Positions 1 through 7,784 of a DNA stretch of 64,000 nucleotides are shown here, in pieces. This DNA is from Prolixibacteraceae bacterium UBA6029 (GTDB taxonomy: Bacteria; Bacteroidota; Bacteroidia; Bacteroidales; Prolixibacteraceae): the NCBI GenBank assembly GCA_002429385.1, contig DIZL01000053.1:20429-84428 (forward strand). The letters are read 5' to 3'. The notes under the pieces are model-generated. The model was not told where the DNA came from. It did no database searches and worked only from the letters and a program-made list of their open reading frames with translations. How positions within the stretch are numbered: the first letter of the stretch is position 1; every line of letters begins with the position of its first letter. Both the position numbers and the translations under genes were made by a program.

Positions 1-226
1 TGCGTGGAGCTTCAATCTCGCCCTGTATCAATCCTGCATCTTTTAATTCCTTCAGATGCTGCGAAAGAGTCGATTTCACGATCGGAAGGACCTCGGTTAA
101 GTCTCCACTGTAACAGCACGATTGTTTGGATAGTAATTCCAACACATACATTCGGATGGGATGCCCCATGGCCTTGGCATAACGCGCTGCCTTTTGTTGT
201 TCTTCTGTAATTATTTCTTTTTGCAT
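1..226 (-). CDS. ArsR-family transcriptional regulator (partial, C-terminus beyond window)
   Basis: Reading the minus strand from an ATG at 226 gives 75 residues that run off the left edge. They form a winged-helix DNA-binding domain of the ArsR/SmtB type: an N-terminal helix with AMGHPIRMYVLELL, then a recognition region with LPIVKSTLSQHLKELKDAGLI. A Cys-Cys pair (residues 37-38, QSCCYSGDL) lies where metal-sensing ArsR proteins carry their ELCVCDL cysteines, so metal or thiol sensing is possible but not shown. The gene is divergent from the GH88-like gene, with 145 bp between the starts. Its targets are probably off the left edge or the divergent gene. The family call is solid; the ligand is unknown. 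Confidence 0.85.
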   Translation of the reverse strand, partial: MQKEIITEEQQKAARYAKAMGHPIRMYVLELLSKQSCCYSGDLTEVLPIVKSTLSQHLKELKDAGLIQGEIEAPR

Positions 227-371
227 TGTTCGTAGTTCGTGAAATGACGAACAAAGGAAATCTAAATTTAGGTAACTAACAATCATTTTCTGAAAAATAT
301 TATGGGTCGAATAGTTCTGCAGAATAAATGATTAATTTTGGACAACTGAACTTAACTAAAATATCTGATAC

Positions 372-1490
372 ATGAACTCCAATACGTCAAACTCACGTCG
401 TAGTTTTCTGAAAAAAGCTGGTGGTATAAGCTTAGGGATGGCTGGTATAACGGCTATCGCCTCCAATTTGCCCTCTGAAATACTTGAAAAGAAGAAGCCG
501 GTAAAGTTATTTACTACCGAACTAAGCGGAACAAAGGACCGTATTGAAAGGGTGAAAGTTGCAACTCTTGGAATGCAGCGTTACGATTGGGAACAAGGTA
601 CAGTTGCTCAGGCCTTCCTCGAAATGGGTGAAGTGGATCTGTTAGTTTCACTTGCCCGTGCAGCAATCCTTCGTCAGGAAAAAGGTCGTTTTTCGGTAAT
701 TAAAGGCAATGGTCCCATCAACGATTGTGCAAGCGTGGGTGAAGCTGTTCTATATGCTGGTCACATAACCGGAGACCCGATCTTTCAGAAGGGAGCCGAT
801 GAAATGCTGAAGGTGATAAAATCCACAGACCATAAATCCAGCGACGGAATTATTTACCATACTCAGGAACCCCAAAAAGGAATCTGGTCGGATGGCACCT
901 ACATGTTGCCCCCTTTTCTTGCTGCTGCCGGAGATTACAAGGAAGCATTGAAACAGATCGAAGGTTACCGGAAGTATTTGTATAACACCAAAGATCAGCT
1001 TTATTCGCACATGTGGGATGACGAGAATAAGCGTTTAAACCGTTCTGATTACTGGGGAGTTGGAAATGGCTGGTCAGCAGCAGGAATAACCCGTGTGATT
1101 AAAGCATTGCCCGAATCAATGGACACCGAAAAGAAAATGCTGATTGGATATGTTCGTGATCTCATTGATGGGTGCATGAAATATATGCGGACGGATGGTA
1201 TGTTTCACAATGTGATCAATAAATCGGATACCTTTCCAGAGGTGAATCTGAGCCAAATGATGTGCTATACCATATTCAGGGGTGTTGCAGCAGGTTATCT
1301 CGATAAGTCGTATCTGCAAAAAACAGAAATCATGCGTAAGGCTGCCAACAATCAGGTCGACAAGCTGGGTTATGTGCATAATGTGTGCGGATTGCCTAAT
1401 TTCGACCGGGCATACTTTGCTCCCGAAGGACAGGCTTTTTATCTGCTGATGGAGACTGCTGCTAATGATTTGAATAATAGCAGGAAATAG
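372..1490 (+). CDS. Tat-exported glycoside hydrolase of family 88/105 type (unsaturated uronyl hydrolase)
   Basis: This 372-residue protein has an N-terminal twin-arginine motif (RRSFLKK, residues 9-15) followed by a hydrophobic stretch, so folded export by Tat is likely. The rest resembles the alpha/alpha six-hairpin fold of unsaturated rhamnogalacturonyl/glucuronyl hydrolases (YteR/YesR). Visible hallmarks are NDC with Asp118, the W-S-D-G-T-Y-M-L-P-P-F-L motif at 172-183 with Asp174, and WGVGNGW at 228-234. Such enzymes hydrate and cleave the 4,5-unsaturated uronic acid left by polysaccharide lyases. The secreted esterase downstream (78-bp gap) fits a small polysaccharide-degradation unit. 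The exact substrate cannot be read from sequence. Confidence 0.8.
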   Translation: MNSNTSNSRRSFLKKAGGISLGMAGITAIASNLPSEILEKKKPVKLFTTELSGTKDRIERVKVATLGMQRYDWEQGTVAQAFLEMGEVDLLVSLARAAILRQEKGRFSVIKGNGPINDCASVGEAVLYAGHITGDPIFQKGADEMLKVIKSTDHKSSDGIIYHTQEPQKGIWSDGTYMLPPFLAAAGDYKEALKQIEGYRKYLYNTKDQLYSHMWDDENKRLNRSDYWGVGNGWSAAGITRVIKALPESMDTEKKMLIGYVRDLIDGCMKYMRTDGMFHNVINKSDTFPEVNLSQMMCYTIFRGVAAGYLDKSYLQKTEIMRKAANNQVDKLGYVHNVCGLPNFDRAYFAPEGQAFYLLMETAANDLNNSRK

Positions 1491-1568
1491 GAATAAGGAA
1501 ATGAGGTACATTTGTTACCAGTATTAATGTTTAAAGGCGAATAGAAACCAAACCAATATAATCATTCT

Positions 1569-2444
1569 ATGAAATCGATTCTAATATTTCTTGTTCTGTT
1601 TGTCCTGTCACTTTCAGGTTTTTCACAAAAAGGGAAAGTTCTGGAGAGTTTAAAATGTCAAAGCAAATTGTTGGGTTATCCCGTGGAATATTCAATCTAC
1701 CTGCCAGCCGATTATGAGACATCGAACCGTAGCTATCCGGTTTTGTATTTACTTCACGGGTATTCTGACGATGAGACTGGTTGGGTTCAGTTTGGCGAGG
1801 TGGCCCAGATTGCCGATAAAGGTATTGAAAGCGGTGACTTTTCTTCGGTAATTATCGTGATGCCTAACGGTAAGGTAAGCTGGTATTGCAACGATTACAA
1901 AATGGCTAATCCATGGGAAAACATGTTTGTGAAAGAGTTTATTCCTTCGATCGAAAAAACATACCGCATACGGGCGAAGAAGGAATTCAGGGCCATTTCA
2001 GGCCTCTCAATGGGGGGCTATGGCTCGTTGATGCTGGCTATGCGCAATCCTGATCTGTTTTCAAGCTGTGTGGCGTTTAGCTCCGGTACATTTACTGATG
2101 AGGAAATTATTGCCATGCCGGACAATACTTACAAGATGTATTTTGGAGATATCTTTGGCAGCAGTCTGGCTGGTGAGAAACGTATTTCTGATAGCTGGAA
2201 AGATCATAGTCCGTTGCACCTGATTTACGATGTGCCGAGAGACAAGCTGAAAAGCATCCGTTTTTACATCGATTGTGGTGATGATGATTTTCTGTTTGAA
2301 GGGAACACGCAATTGCATATTCAAATGCGAAAACTTGATATCCCACATGAATACCGCACTCGCAATGGTGGACATGAATGGCCCTACTGGCGCTCCGGAT
2401 TGGTGGAAGGACTCAAGTTTATCAGTCAGAGCTTCCATCGCTAA
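1569..2444 (+). CDS. Secreted putative esterase (esterase D/feruloyl esterase-like alpha/beta hydrolase)
   Basis: The protein has 291 residues with a cleavable signal peptide (about residues 1-20, ending GFSQ). The alpha/beta-hydrolase core shows the oxyanion segment YLLHGYSDDE (60-69), the nucleophile elbow GLSMGG with Ser147, a likely acid Asp in DCGDDDFL (236-242) and the catalytic His269 in NGGHEWPYW. This matches the esterase family that includes feruloyl and acetyl-xylan esterases and mycolyltransferase-like enzymes (PF00756 type). It probably acts in the periplasm or outside the cell, removing acyl groups from plant polysaccharides or other esters. It follows the GH88/105-like gene on the same strand. 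Substrate unknown. Confidence 0.82.
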   Translation: MKSILIFLVLFVLSLSGFSQKGKVLESLKCQSKLLGYPVEYSIYLPADYETSNRSYPVLYLLHGYSDDETGWVQFGEVAQIADKGIESGDFSSVIIVMPNGKVSWYCNDYKMANPWENMFVKEFIPSIEKTYRIRAKKEFRAISGLSMGGYGSLMLAMRNPDLFSSCVAFSSGTFTDEEIIAMPDNTYKMYFGDIFGSSLAGEKRISDSWKDHSPLHLIYDVPRDKLKSIRFYIDCGDDDFLFEGNTQLHIQMRKLDIPHEYRTRNGGHEWPYWRSGLVEGLKFISQSFHR

Positions 2445-2445
2445 A

Positions 2446-2566
2446 AAACAGAAAAGAGGAAAAGGGAATAAGGAAAAAGGAAAATTGCTGAACTTTCATG
2501 TTACGTGCCATTTTCCTCATTCCCCTTTCCTTTTTCCCTTTCCTTTTTCCCTTTTCCTTATTTACA
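2446..2566. repeat. Purine/pyrimidine-rich inverted repeat between convergent genes
   Basis: About 40 bp of GGAAAAGGGAATAAGG-like purine sequence just after the esterase stop is mirrored by about 50 bp of CCTTTTTCCC-like pyrimidine sequence before the end of the DjlA-like gene. The arms are low-complexity and can pair over a 25-30 nt loop. Its position between two convergent genes suggests a bidirectional terminator. Relatives of this sequence occur near 5884, 9513, 11057 and 35716. Confidence 0.6.
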
Positions 2567-3293
2567 CAATCCTCCTTTGTTTCTTAATGATCTCCCAGGC
2601 CTCGTTTACTTTCTGAAACTTTTCGTTGGCTGCATTCTGAATGTCTTCGCCCAGGTAATGTACTTTATCGGGATGATATTTCAGGGCCATTCTGCGGTAA
2701 GCTTTTTTCATTTCTTCGTCTGTAGCTGACGGATCTGATTCCAGAATTTTATAGACTGCATCGGTATTGGCGATAAACATCGATTCGATCGATTGGTAAT
2801 CTTTCTCGCTGATGCCCATCTGCTGGGCAATGTATGAAATCAGTGTATGCTCCGATTCATGAATCTGTCCGTCTGCAGCTGCAATCCCGAAAAGAAAATG
2901 AACCAACTGTAAACGGGAGGGATGATCCATGTTTTGACGAATTTGCTGGCATACTTCTGTAACCGGGACGTTTTGGTTCAGTAAATCGCGAAGTACTTTA
3001 ATGGCTTCGCCTGCTGTCTCCAGTCCAAAAGACCGTATAAAGAAATCCTTGGTATAGTCAAGTTCTGATTTTAACACTTTGCCATCGGCTTTCATTACGG
3101 CAGAGACCAATACCAGCAAACTCATGATGTAGCCGCCCTGTGTAGTCTGCTGGCCGGTCTGATAGTGTGTGCCGGACTGTACCGAGAAACCCTGGTCGAA
3201 TAATGATCCGACTACAAAGCCTAAAATTCCTCCTATTGGTCCGAAGAAAGCCCATCCCAGACCACCTGTAATCCATTTTCCTACGCTAGCCAT
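2562..3293 (-). CDS. DjlA-like membrane-associated co-chaperone (TerB-like plus J domain)
   Basis: This protein has 243 residues. A short Gly-rich hydrophobic N-terminus (residues 8-34, GGLGWAFFGPIGGILGFVVGS) could anchor it in the membrane. Residues about 55-165 form an all-helical TerB-like region with the acidic motifs KADGKV and AADGQIHESE. The C-terminus (about 180-243) is a J domain with the diagnostic HPD at 207-209. This is the DjlA layout: DnaJ-type proteins that stimulate DnaK ATPase. The gene is convergent with the esterase and lies downstream of coaE on the same strand, separated by a perfect 30-bp inverted repeat. Clients are unknown. Confidence 0.85.
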   Translation of the reverse strand: MASVGKWITGGLGWAFFGPIGGILGFVVGSLFDQGFSVQSGTHYQTGQQTTQGGYIMSLLVLVSAVMKADGKVLKSELDYTKDFFIRSFGLETAGEAIKVLRDLLNQNVPVTEVCQQIRQNMDHPSRLQLVHFLFGIAAADGQIHESEHTLISYIAQQMGISEKDYQSIESMFIANTDAVYKILESDPSATDEEMKKAYRRMALKYHPDKVHYLGEDIQNAANEKFQKVNEAWEIIKKQRRIV

Positions 3294-3316
3294 ATTTATT
3301 TACGATTTAATTATTT

Positions 3317-3383
3317 ACCATTTACTCCCGATAGTTATCGGGATTAAAACAGGTAATCCCGATAACTATCGGGAGTAAATGGT
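3317..3383. repeat. Perfect 30-bp inverted repeat made of two REP-like palindromes
   Basis: The arms 3317-3346 and 3354-3383 are exact reverse complements around a 7-nt loop (aaacagg). Each arm itself contains the near-palindrome CCCGATAGTTATCGGG. The right arm ends on the base next to the coaE stop codon (3384-3386, minus strand). The unit is therefore a paired REP/BIME-like element in the gap between coaE and the DjlA-like gene. It could end or attenuate transcription, but there is no U-run. The palindromes are measured directly; the REP label is inference. Confidence 0.85.
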
Positions 3384-3980
3384 CTATTTGTAAATTGATT
3401 CTGCTCTTATTTTTTTGTCAATAGTTAATATCTGCGGAATGATTAATTCATTATCGTTGTTGCTGATTACAAAATCAGTCAGTTTAATTCGTTCTGCATC
3501 GCTCATCTGGTTTTGTATGCGTTGTCTGACCAGTTCGATGGTTGCTCCGTCGCGTTTCATTACACGTTGGATCCGTTCCTCTTCATCCGTAACTACTGCA
3601 ATGATTTTGTCCATCATTTTGTAGAACCCACTTTCGAATAGGATGGCAGCTTCGTGCAATATATACGGAGTTTGTTTAGTACCACACCACTCGTTAAATT
3701 CTTTTAAAACTACAGGATGCACAATCCCATTTAATTTTGCCAGTAAAGATTCATCGTTAAAAACCAATCCAGCCAGGTATTTTCGGTCGATAGTCCCGTC
3801 AGGAAGGTAAACAGCGGTTCCGAATACCTTAATCAGCGCTTGTCTGATTTCAGGATTACTCGTCATCAGTTGTTTTGCAACAATGTCAGCTTCAAAGACA
3901 GGAATCCCCAATCCTTTGAACACCTTGCATACGGTGCTTTTCCCGCTTCCTATTCCGCCTGTGATTCCGACTTTGATCAT
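3384..3980 (-). CDS. coaE: Dephospho-CoA kinase
   Basis: CoaE phosphorylates the ribose 3'-hydroxyl of dephospho-CoA, the last step of coenzyme A synthesis, in the cytoplasm. The protein starts MIKVGITGGIGSGKST; the P-loop GGIGSGKS covers residues 8-15, followed by the ADI segment (FEADIVAKQL) typical of the family. The ATG at 3980 is preferred over a TTG five codons upstream because it gives the family's usual N-terminus and starts 4 nt after the cdaR stop. The order coaE-cdaR-yajC-DUF1573-nusB is conserved in Bacteroidota, so co-transcription from nusB is likely. Length is about 198 residues, normal for the family. Confidence 0.95.
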   Translation of the reverse strand: MIKVGITGGIGSGKSTVCKVFKGLGIPVFEADIVAKQLMTSNPEIRQALIKVFGTAVYLPDGTIDRKYLAGLVFNDESLLAKLNGIVHPVVLKEFNEWCGTKQTPYILHEAAILFESGFYKMMDKIIAVVTDEEERIQRVMKRDGATIELVRQRIQNQMSDAERIKLTDFVISNNDNELIIPQILTIDKKIRAESIYK

Positions 3981-3984
3981 GCTC

Positions 3985-4986
3985 TTAATTTTCAATCAGA
4001 TATTCAATTTCTTCCGGCGTAATCTTCAACTGGTATAAAAAGGCAGGTACAGATTCAAGCTTGATTTTCAACCGCCCCGAGTTCTCAGGGTCAACAATGT
4101 CCTTGTATGAGACGCTCAGTTTGAAATCTTCGGGATGAACTTCCGAAAAACGGCTTAGTCCAATCAGGAAAGAGATTTTTACCTTTGAAGGAAATAATTT
4201 GATATTTGTACCAGCTGGTTGATTGACCAATACAACCGGTACTGATTTTTGAGCTTCGGTATATTCATCCACAGGAATGTTCAGTTTCACCGATTTTGGT
4301 TCAAAAAACAATTCTTTCATAGGAATAACCGAAGTCACCGACTGTATAGTTTTATCTGCAGCATTGAATTGTTGAGCACTGGTATATGCAAATTGAATTG
4401 TGTCAAGAACCGACTGAGGCCCGCTAACAGATACCGAATCAGGTATCGTTTGGATCATTCCCGAAATCTGGTATTGTTTTTTCAGATTGACTTGAACATT
4501 TGGTTTAACCTTTACCTGTTTATGTCCCATCTGTCCGAATTTGAAAAATAAGGTGTCCGGATTCATGCCTGTGATCTTTAGCTCGTTCGATATCTGGTAT
4601 GATAATTCGCTTAGAAACTGCCGCGTAGGGAATGCAAAATTACTCTTTTTGCTTTCGGTCATACGATTATTGGTCAGGTCGTTTACGTTAAACTCCAACG
4701 GCATGATCAAAAAAATAAGCTTGTGCCTGATTATGGTGAACCCATGGGCTTCAACAGTCAGAGTAAATTGTTCGGGCAGAAGATTGGATAGCGTTTTATT
4801 GTTTGGTAAGTTGACATAGTGAACAGGTGCAACCATTTCAACGGTGTAGGTTTTGCTCAGGGCGTTCAGAAACCAGAACCCGGTGGCTATGACAATACAG
4901 ACGATATAGGCAGCCACCCGCCTGTCGTTCCTGAAATATACCTTTTTCAGGTATTTTAATAATTTAGATATCCAGCTTGTCTTCAC
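3985..4986 (-). CDS. YbbR/CdaR-like single-pass membrane protein
   Basis: The 333-residue protein has one transmembrane helix near the N-terminus (about residues 25-43, AAYIVCIVIATGFWFLNAL) and a large extracytoplasmic part made of YbbR-type beta repeats (for example VSVSGPQSVLDTIQFAYTS). In Gram-positive bacteria the related CdaR regulates the diadenylate cyclase CdaA; in Bacteroidota the family sits in the coaE-nusB block and its role is not settled. A GTG start at 4986 is used because no ATG is available in frame upstream. The gene is followed 4 nt later by coaE. Family assignment is good; function is inferred. Confidence 0.82.
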   Translation of the reverse strand: MKTSWISKLLKYLKKVYFRNDRRVAAYIVCIVIATGFWFLNALSKTYTVEMVAPVHYVNLPNNKTLSNLLPEQFTLTVEAHGFTIIRHKLIFLIMPLEFNVNDLTNNRMTESKKSNFAFPTRQFLSELSYQISNELKITGMNPDTLFFKFGQMGHKQVKVKPNVQVNLKKQYQISGMIQTIPDSVSVSGPQSVLDTIQFAYTSAQQFNAADKTIQSVTSVIPMKELFFEPKSVKLNIPVDEYTEAQKSVPVVLVNQPAGTNIKLFPSKVKISFLIGLSRFSEVHPEDFKLSVSYKDIVDPENSGRLKIKLESVPAFLYQLKITPEEIEYLIEN

Positions 4987-4997
4987 GGCATCAAATA

Positions 4998-5100
4998 TAA
5001 AAAAAAAGACCGAAGACCGGAGACCGAAGATCGAAGACCAACTTCTGACTCCTGTCTTCCGTCTCCCATCTTCTGTCTCCTGTCTCCCGTCTCCCGACTT
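4998..5100. repeat. Degenerate GAAGACC/GTCTCC word repeat with inverted halves
   Basis: The 117-bp gap between yajC and cdaR holds about 35 bp of repeating GACCGAAGACCGGAGACC-type words followed by about 60 bp of CTGTCTCCCGTCTCC-type words. The halves are roughly complementary and could form an extended imperfect hairpin. The units vary in sequence and phase, so this is a word-like repeat, not a clean tandem repeat. Confidence 0.6.
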
Positions 5101-5103
5101 CCT

Positions 5104-5424
5104 CTATTTCTGATCCGAAACATCAGTCATATCCCTTACGATAGCTGATTTGTCGACTTTGATCTTCACATTGTCATCCACCTGAAGCAATACGGTATTG
5201 TCTTTCATTTCGACAATCTTTCCGTAGATACCGCCGGTAGTAATCACTTTATCTCCTTTTGCAAGGCTGTTGCGGAAAGCAGCAACTTCTTTCTGTTTTT
5301 TCATCTGAGGTCTGATCATGAAGAAATAAAATACTACGATGATCAAAACCAATGGAAGAAAAGTCATGATTGGATTGGCTGGGGCACCTCCAGATGCCGG
5401 TTGTGCCATTAATAAATAATTCAT
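5104..5424 (-). CDS. yajC: Preprotein translocase subunit YajC
   Basis: YajC is a small inner-membrane partner of SecDF in protein export. The protein has 106 residues. After a short Gly/Pro/Ala-rich N-terminus there is one transmembrane helix (about 20-40, IMTFLPLVLIIVVFYFFMIRP) and then the family signature RPQMKKQKEVAAFRNSLAKGDKVITTGGIYGKIVEM. Length and layout are typical. It lies between the DUF1573 lipoprotein gene and cdaR on the minus strand, as in many Bacteroidota. Confidence 0.95.
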   Translation of the reverse strand: MNYLLMAQPASGGAPANPIMTFLPLVLIIVVFYFFMIRPQMKKQKEVAAFRNSLAKGDKVITTGGIYGKIVEMKDNTVLLQVDDNVKIKVDKSAIVRDMTDVSDQK

Positions 5425-5442
5425 GTTGTATGGGTATTAAGT

Positions 5443-5928
5443 TTAACTGTTTAATTCTATAATTTCATTTGTAACATTTGCTCGTATATAAAGCTGTGTT
5501 TTAGCTTTTTCAGCATTCGAGGTGATCGTAATCGTCTTTAACTGCCTGCCAACTTCTCCTGCCGAGTTGTAAATCACTTCGATTCTTCCCTCCTGTCCCG
5601 GCTCTATGGATTTGTTTGCAATGACCACTTCAGTGCATCCACATCCGGAATCCACATCGGTAATGGTTAACGTTTTTGTGCCTTCATTCCTGAAAACAAA
5701 GGTGAAAGATACAATCTCTCCGGCTTTTAATGATCCAAAATTATGAATTTCTTCCGAAATGACAAATTTAGCGATCCCTCCCGAGGACTCGGGATCAGAT
5801 TTACTTACAGGTACCGTCTTTTTTGATCCTGAGTTACAAGAAAAAAGCAACAGACTCAAAAAAACTAACATCAAACTGATTAGTTTTTCCTTTTTCCTTT
5901 TTCCTTTTTCCCTTCTTCCTGTCTTCAT
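5443..5928 (-). CDS. DUF1573 domain lipoprotein
   Basis: The 161-residue protein carries a basic n-region, a hydrophobic segment and a lipobox (LLLFSC, Cys31), then a single Ig-like DUF1573 domain with the characteristic GCGCTEVVI motif and a FRNEGTKTLTI strand. It should be an outer- or inner-membrane-anchored lipoprotein; no molecular function is established for the family. The ATG at 5928 overlaps the nusB stop as ATGA, which supports translational coupling. The first 16 codons (RREKGKRKKEK) are read from a purine-rich low-complexity repeat, so the gene's own start may once have been Met20 at 5871. Confidence 0.82.
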   Translation of the reverse strand: MKTGRREKGKRKKEKLISLMLVFLSLLLFSCNSGSKKTVPVSKSDPESSGGIAKFVISEEIHNFGSLKAGEIVSFTFVFRNEGTKTLTITDVDSGCGCTEVVIANKSIEPGQEGRIEVIYNSAGEVGRQLKTITITSNAEKAKTQLYIRANVTNEIIELNS

Positions 5929-6881
5929 TCTTCTTCTTCACCAATCAATCCACGTCCTGCCTTGATAATCTTATCCGCTTTCTTCAGATCTTTCAGGGCT
6001 TTGTCGAGTATTCCGTTAATGAAATTCCTGCTTTTTTCAGTACTGTAATACTTCGATAATTCGATATATTCATTCATGGTCACTTTGGTGGGAATGGAAG
6101 GAAAATACAGAAATTCACTTAAGGCCAGTTCAAGGATCAGGTTGTCAATGAAGGCAATCCGTTCAATGTCCCAGTTCAGGGTGTGTTGTTTGATCATTTC
6201 CATGTTCTCAGCATGGTTAAGAACCACTTTCCGGTATAAGTCCCTGGTAAACTGCCGGTCTTCATCGTCTTTATACATCGGAAGCAGGGCCTGTCGGTCG
6301 TCACTGAATTCCTTAAATTTCTTAAACGTCTTCAGGATCATACTCACTACAAAATCGAGATCGTCGTTCCAGTATATACTTTGTTCTTCCAGCAGTGATT
6401 CAACATCCTCATTGCCCAATATCATATATTTGAAGATGTCTTCAACCAGTTTGCGGTCTTCCACATAGCTGTTTTGTTCCGAAGTCATGTATTCCTTGTA
6501 GAAATCTTGTTCGAGGAGCGAAAAATACAGTTTGCGGATGAGGTCCTCGTGGTCGGCCCAGCTCAATTTCTCTGATTCAAGATATTTGGCTAGTGGAATA
6601 TTGGTCTTTAACTGGTAAATCAGGAGGTTTTTTACAAAGCGGGTGTTGGGATCCAGTTCTGCACTGGTGGGGCGGTGTTTCTTCAGGCCCAGATCAATTC
6701 GGTCTTCTGCAAACTTTTCAATCTCAACAATAAGAGCCATCAGGTAATGGTACAGATCGTAGGTTTTCTGAAGGCTGAAAAACAGTTCCTTTTCAGAATT
6801 GTTGATCGATGTATCAGGTGAAGTAAAGAACGCGTACAATATTTGCAATACCTTGATTCGAATTATTCTTCTGCTAATCAT
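5925..6881 (-). CDS. nusB: Transcription antitermination factor NusB (long Bacteroidota form)
   Basis: NusB binds boxA RNA with NusE and supports antitermination in rRNA operons. The protein here has about 318 residues, longer than the roughly 140 of E. coli; the family core is the C-terminal part (NAENMEMIKQHTLNWDIERIAFIDNLILELALSEFL followed by NEYIELSKYYSTEKSRNFINGILD). The N-terminal extension is normal in this phylum. The ATG at 6881 (MISRRIIRIKVLQILYAFF) is preferred over a TTG eleven codons upstream because family members begin with this R-R-I-I-R-x-K-V-x-Q-x-L-Y segment. The last four bases overlap the DUF1573 start. Confidence 0.9.
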   Translation of the reverse strand: MISRRIIRIKVLQILYAFFTSPDTSINNSEKELFFSLQKTYDLYHYLMALIVEIEKFAEDRIDLGLKKHRPTSAELDPNTRFVKNLLIYQLKTNIPLAKYLESEKLSWADHEDLIRKLYFSLLEQDFYKEYMTSEQNSYVEDRKLVEDIFKYMILGNEDVESLLEEQSIYWNDDLDFVVSMILKTFKKFKEFSDDRQALLPMYKDDEDRQFTRDLYRKVVLNHAENMEMIKQHTLNWDIERIAFIDNLILELALSEFLYFPSIPTKVTMNEYIELSKYYSTEKSRNFINGILDKALKDLKKADKIIKAGRGLIGEEEE

Positions 6882-7051
6882 TATCTTAGAACCAGTTAAT
6901 ATATTGGGAGGCAAAGTTAGGATTTTTTCTTAAATCCGACAGGCAAGGATATGAATTATTGGTTTCATTTAATCACCTGGACACATAGAACACTTTTATG
7001 TAATGAAAAGATCAGTGCGGAATGACTCATCAGGAAGGCAATTTGAATCGA

Positions 7052-7783
7052 TTAGTGTACTGGTTCATCCCCGGGATTCAATTCTTCCTCTTCTTCTTCC
7101 CGAGTTATTTCTTCGTTAAATTCATCCTCGTCGGTGTCATCGTCATCGGGTTCATTTTCCCAGCTTGATATAGGGCGAACCGGCCCCTGATGACGGTAAT
7201 AAAAGGCCAGCATTAATCCGCTTGCCGAACCCCACAAATGGCTTTCCCACGAAATTTCAGGCTTGAGAGGGAACACTCCCCAGAACATGCTTCCGTAAAG
7301 AAAAACCACGATGATCCCGATGGTAAGCAGGTTGGCGTCTTTTCTGAACACCCCGCTGAAAAACAGGAAGGAGGCCAGTCCGTAAACGATACCGCTTGCC
7401 CCGATGTGCCAGGACTCACGCCCTCCGAGCCAGACACAAATACCGGAGAGAATATAGATGAGGAAGAAAATACGGTAAGCCAGATGCCGGTAGAAATAGA
7501 GCAAGGCAAACATGAGTACCAGGAAGGGTAGGGTGTTCGAAATCAAATGCTCATAACTGCTGTGAATAAATGGCGACAGGATAATCCCCGGCAGCCCTTC
7601 AAGGGTTAAGGGCAGTATGCCGTAAGTGGTCAGGTCCAGGTGATATATGTTTTCGGCGAGTTTTACCCCCCAAAACAGGCCAACGATCACTATGGGAATC
7701 AGAAGACTATACTTGAAAATCTTCTTTTCCGTTTCCTTGTCGACAGGCTCGTGTTTCCGGGGGTAATAGTCGAATAAAGTCAT
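7052..7783 (-). CDS. Rhomboid-family intramembrane serine protease
   Basis: The 243-residue protein has about six transmembrane helices. The catalytic Ser130 is in the G-A-S-G motif (HIGASGIVYGL) and the partner His182 in ESHLWGSASG, the expected dyad of rhomboids, which cleave substrates inside the membrane. The early HSSYEHLISNTLPF motif (74-87) is also a family mark. The C-terminus (211-243) is a very acidic tail rich in Asp and Glu, presumably cytoplasmic. The ltaE stop lies one base before its start, so the pair should be co-transcribed. Substrates are unknown. Confidence 0.9.
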   Translation of the reverse strand: MTLFDYYPRKHEPVDKETEKKIFKYSLLIPIVIVGLFWGVKLAENIYHLDLTTYGILPLTLEGLPGIILSPFIHSSYEHLISNTLPFLVLMFALLYFYRHLAYRIFFLIYILSGICVWLGGRESWHIGASGIVYGLASFLFFSGVFRKDANLLTIGIIVVFLYGSMFWGVFPLKPEISWESHLWGSASGLMLAFYYRHQGPVRPISSWENEPDDDDTDEDEFNEEITREEEEEELNPGDEPVH

Positions 7784-7784
7784 T

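Noticed and set aside
7213..7509. Open frames of about 100 codons on either strand inside the rhomboid gene
   Set aside because: They lie wholly within a well-supported gene and lack any recognisable motif.
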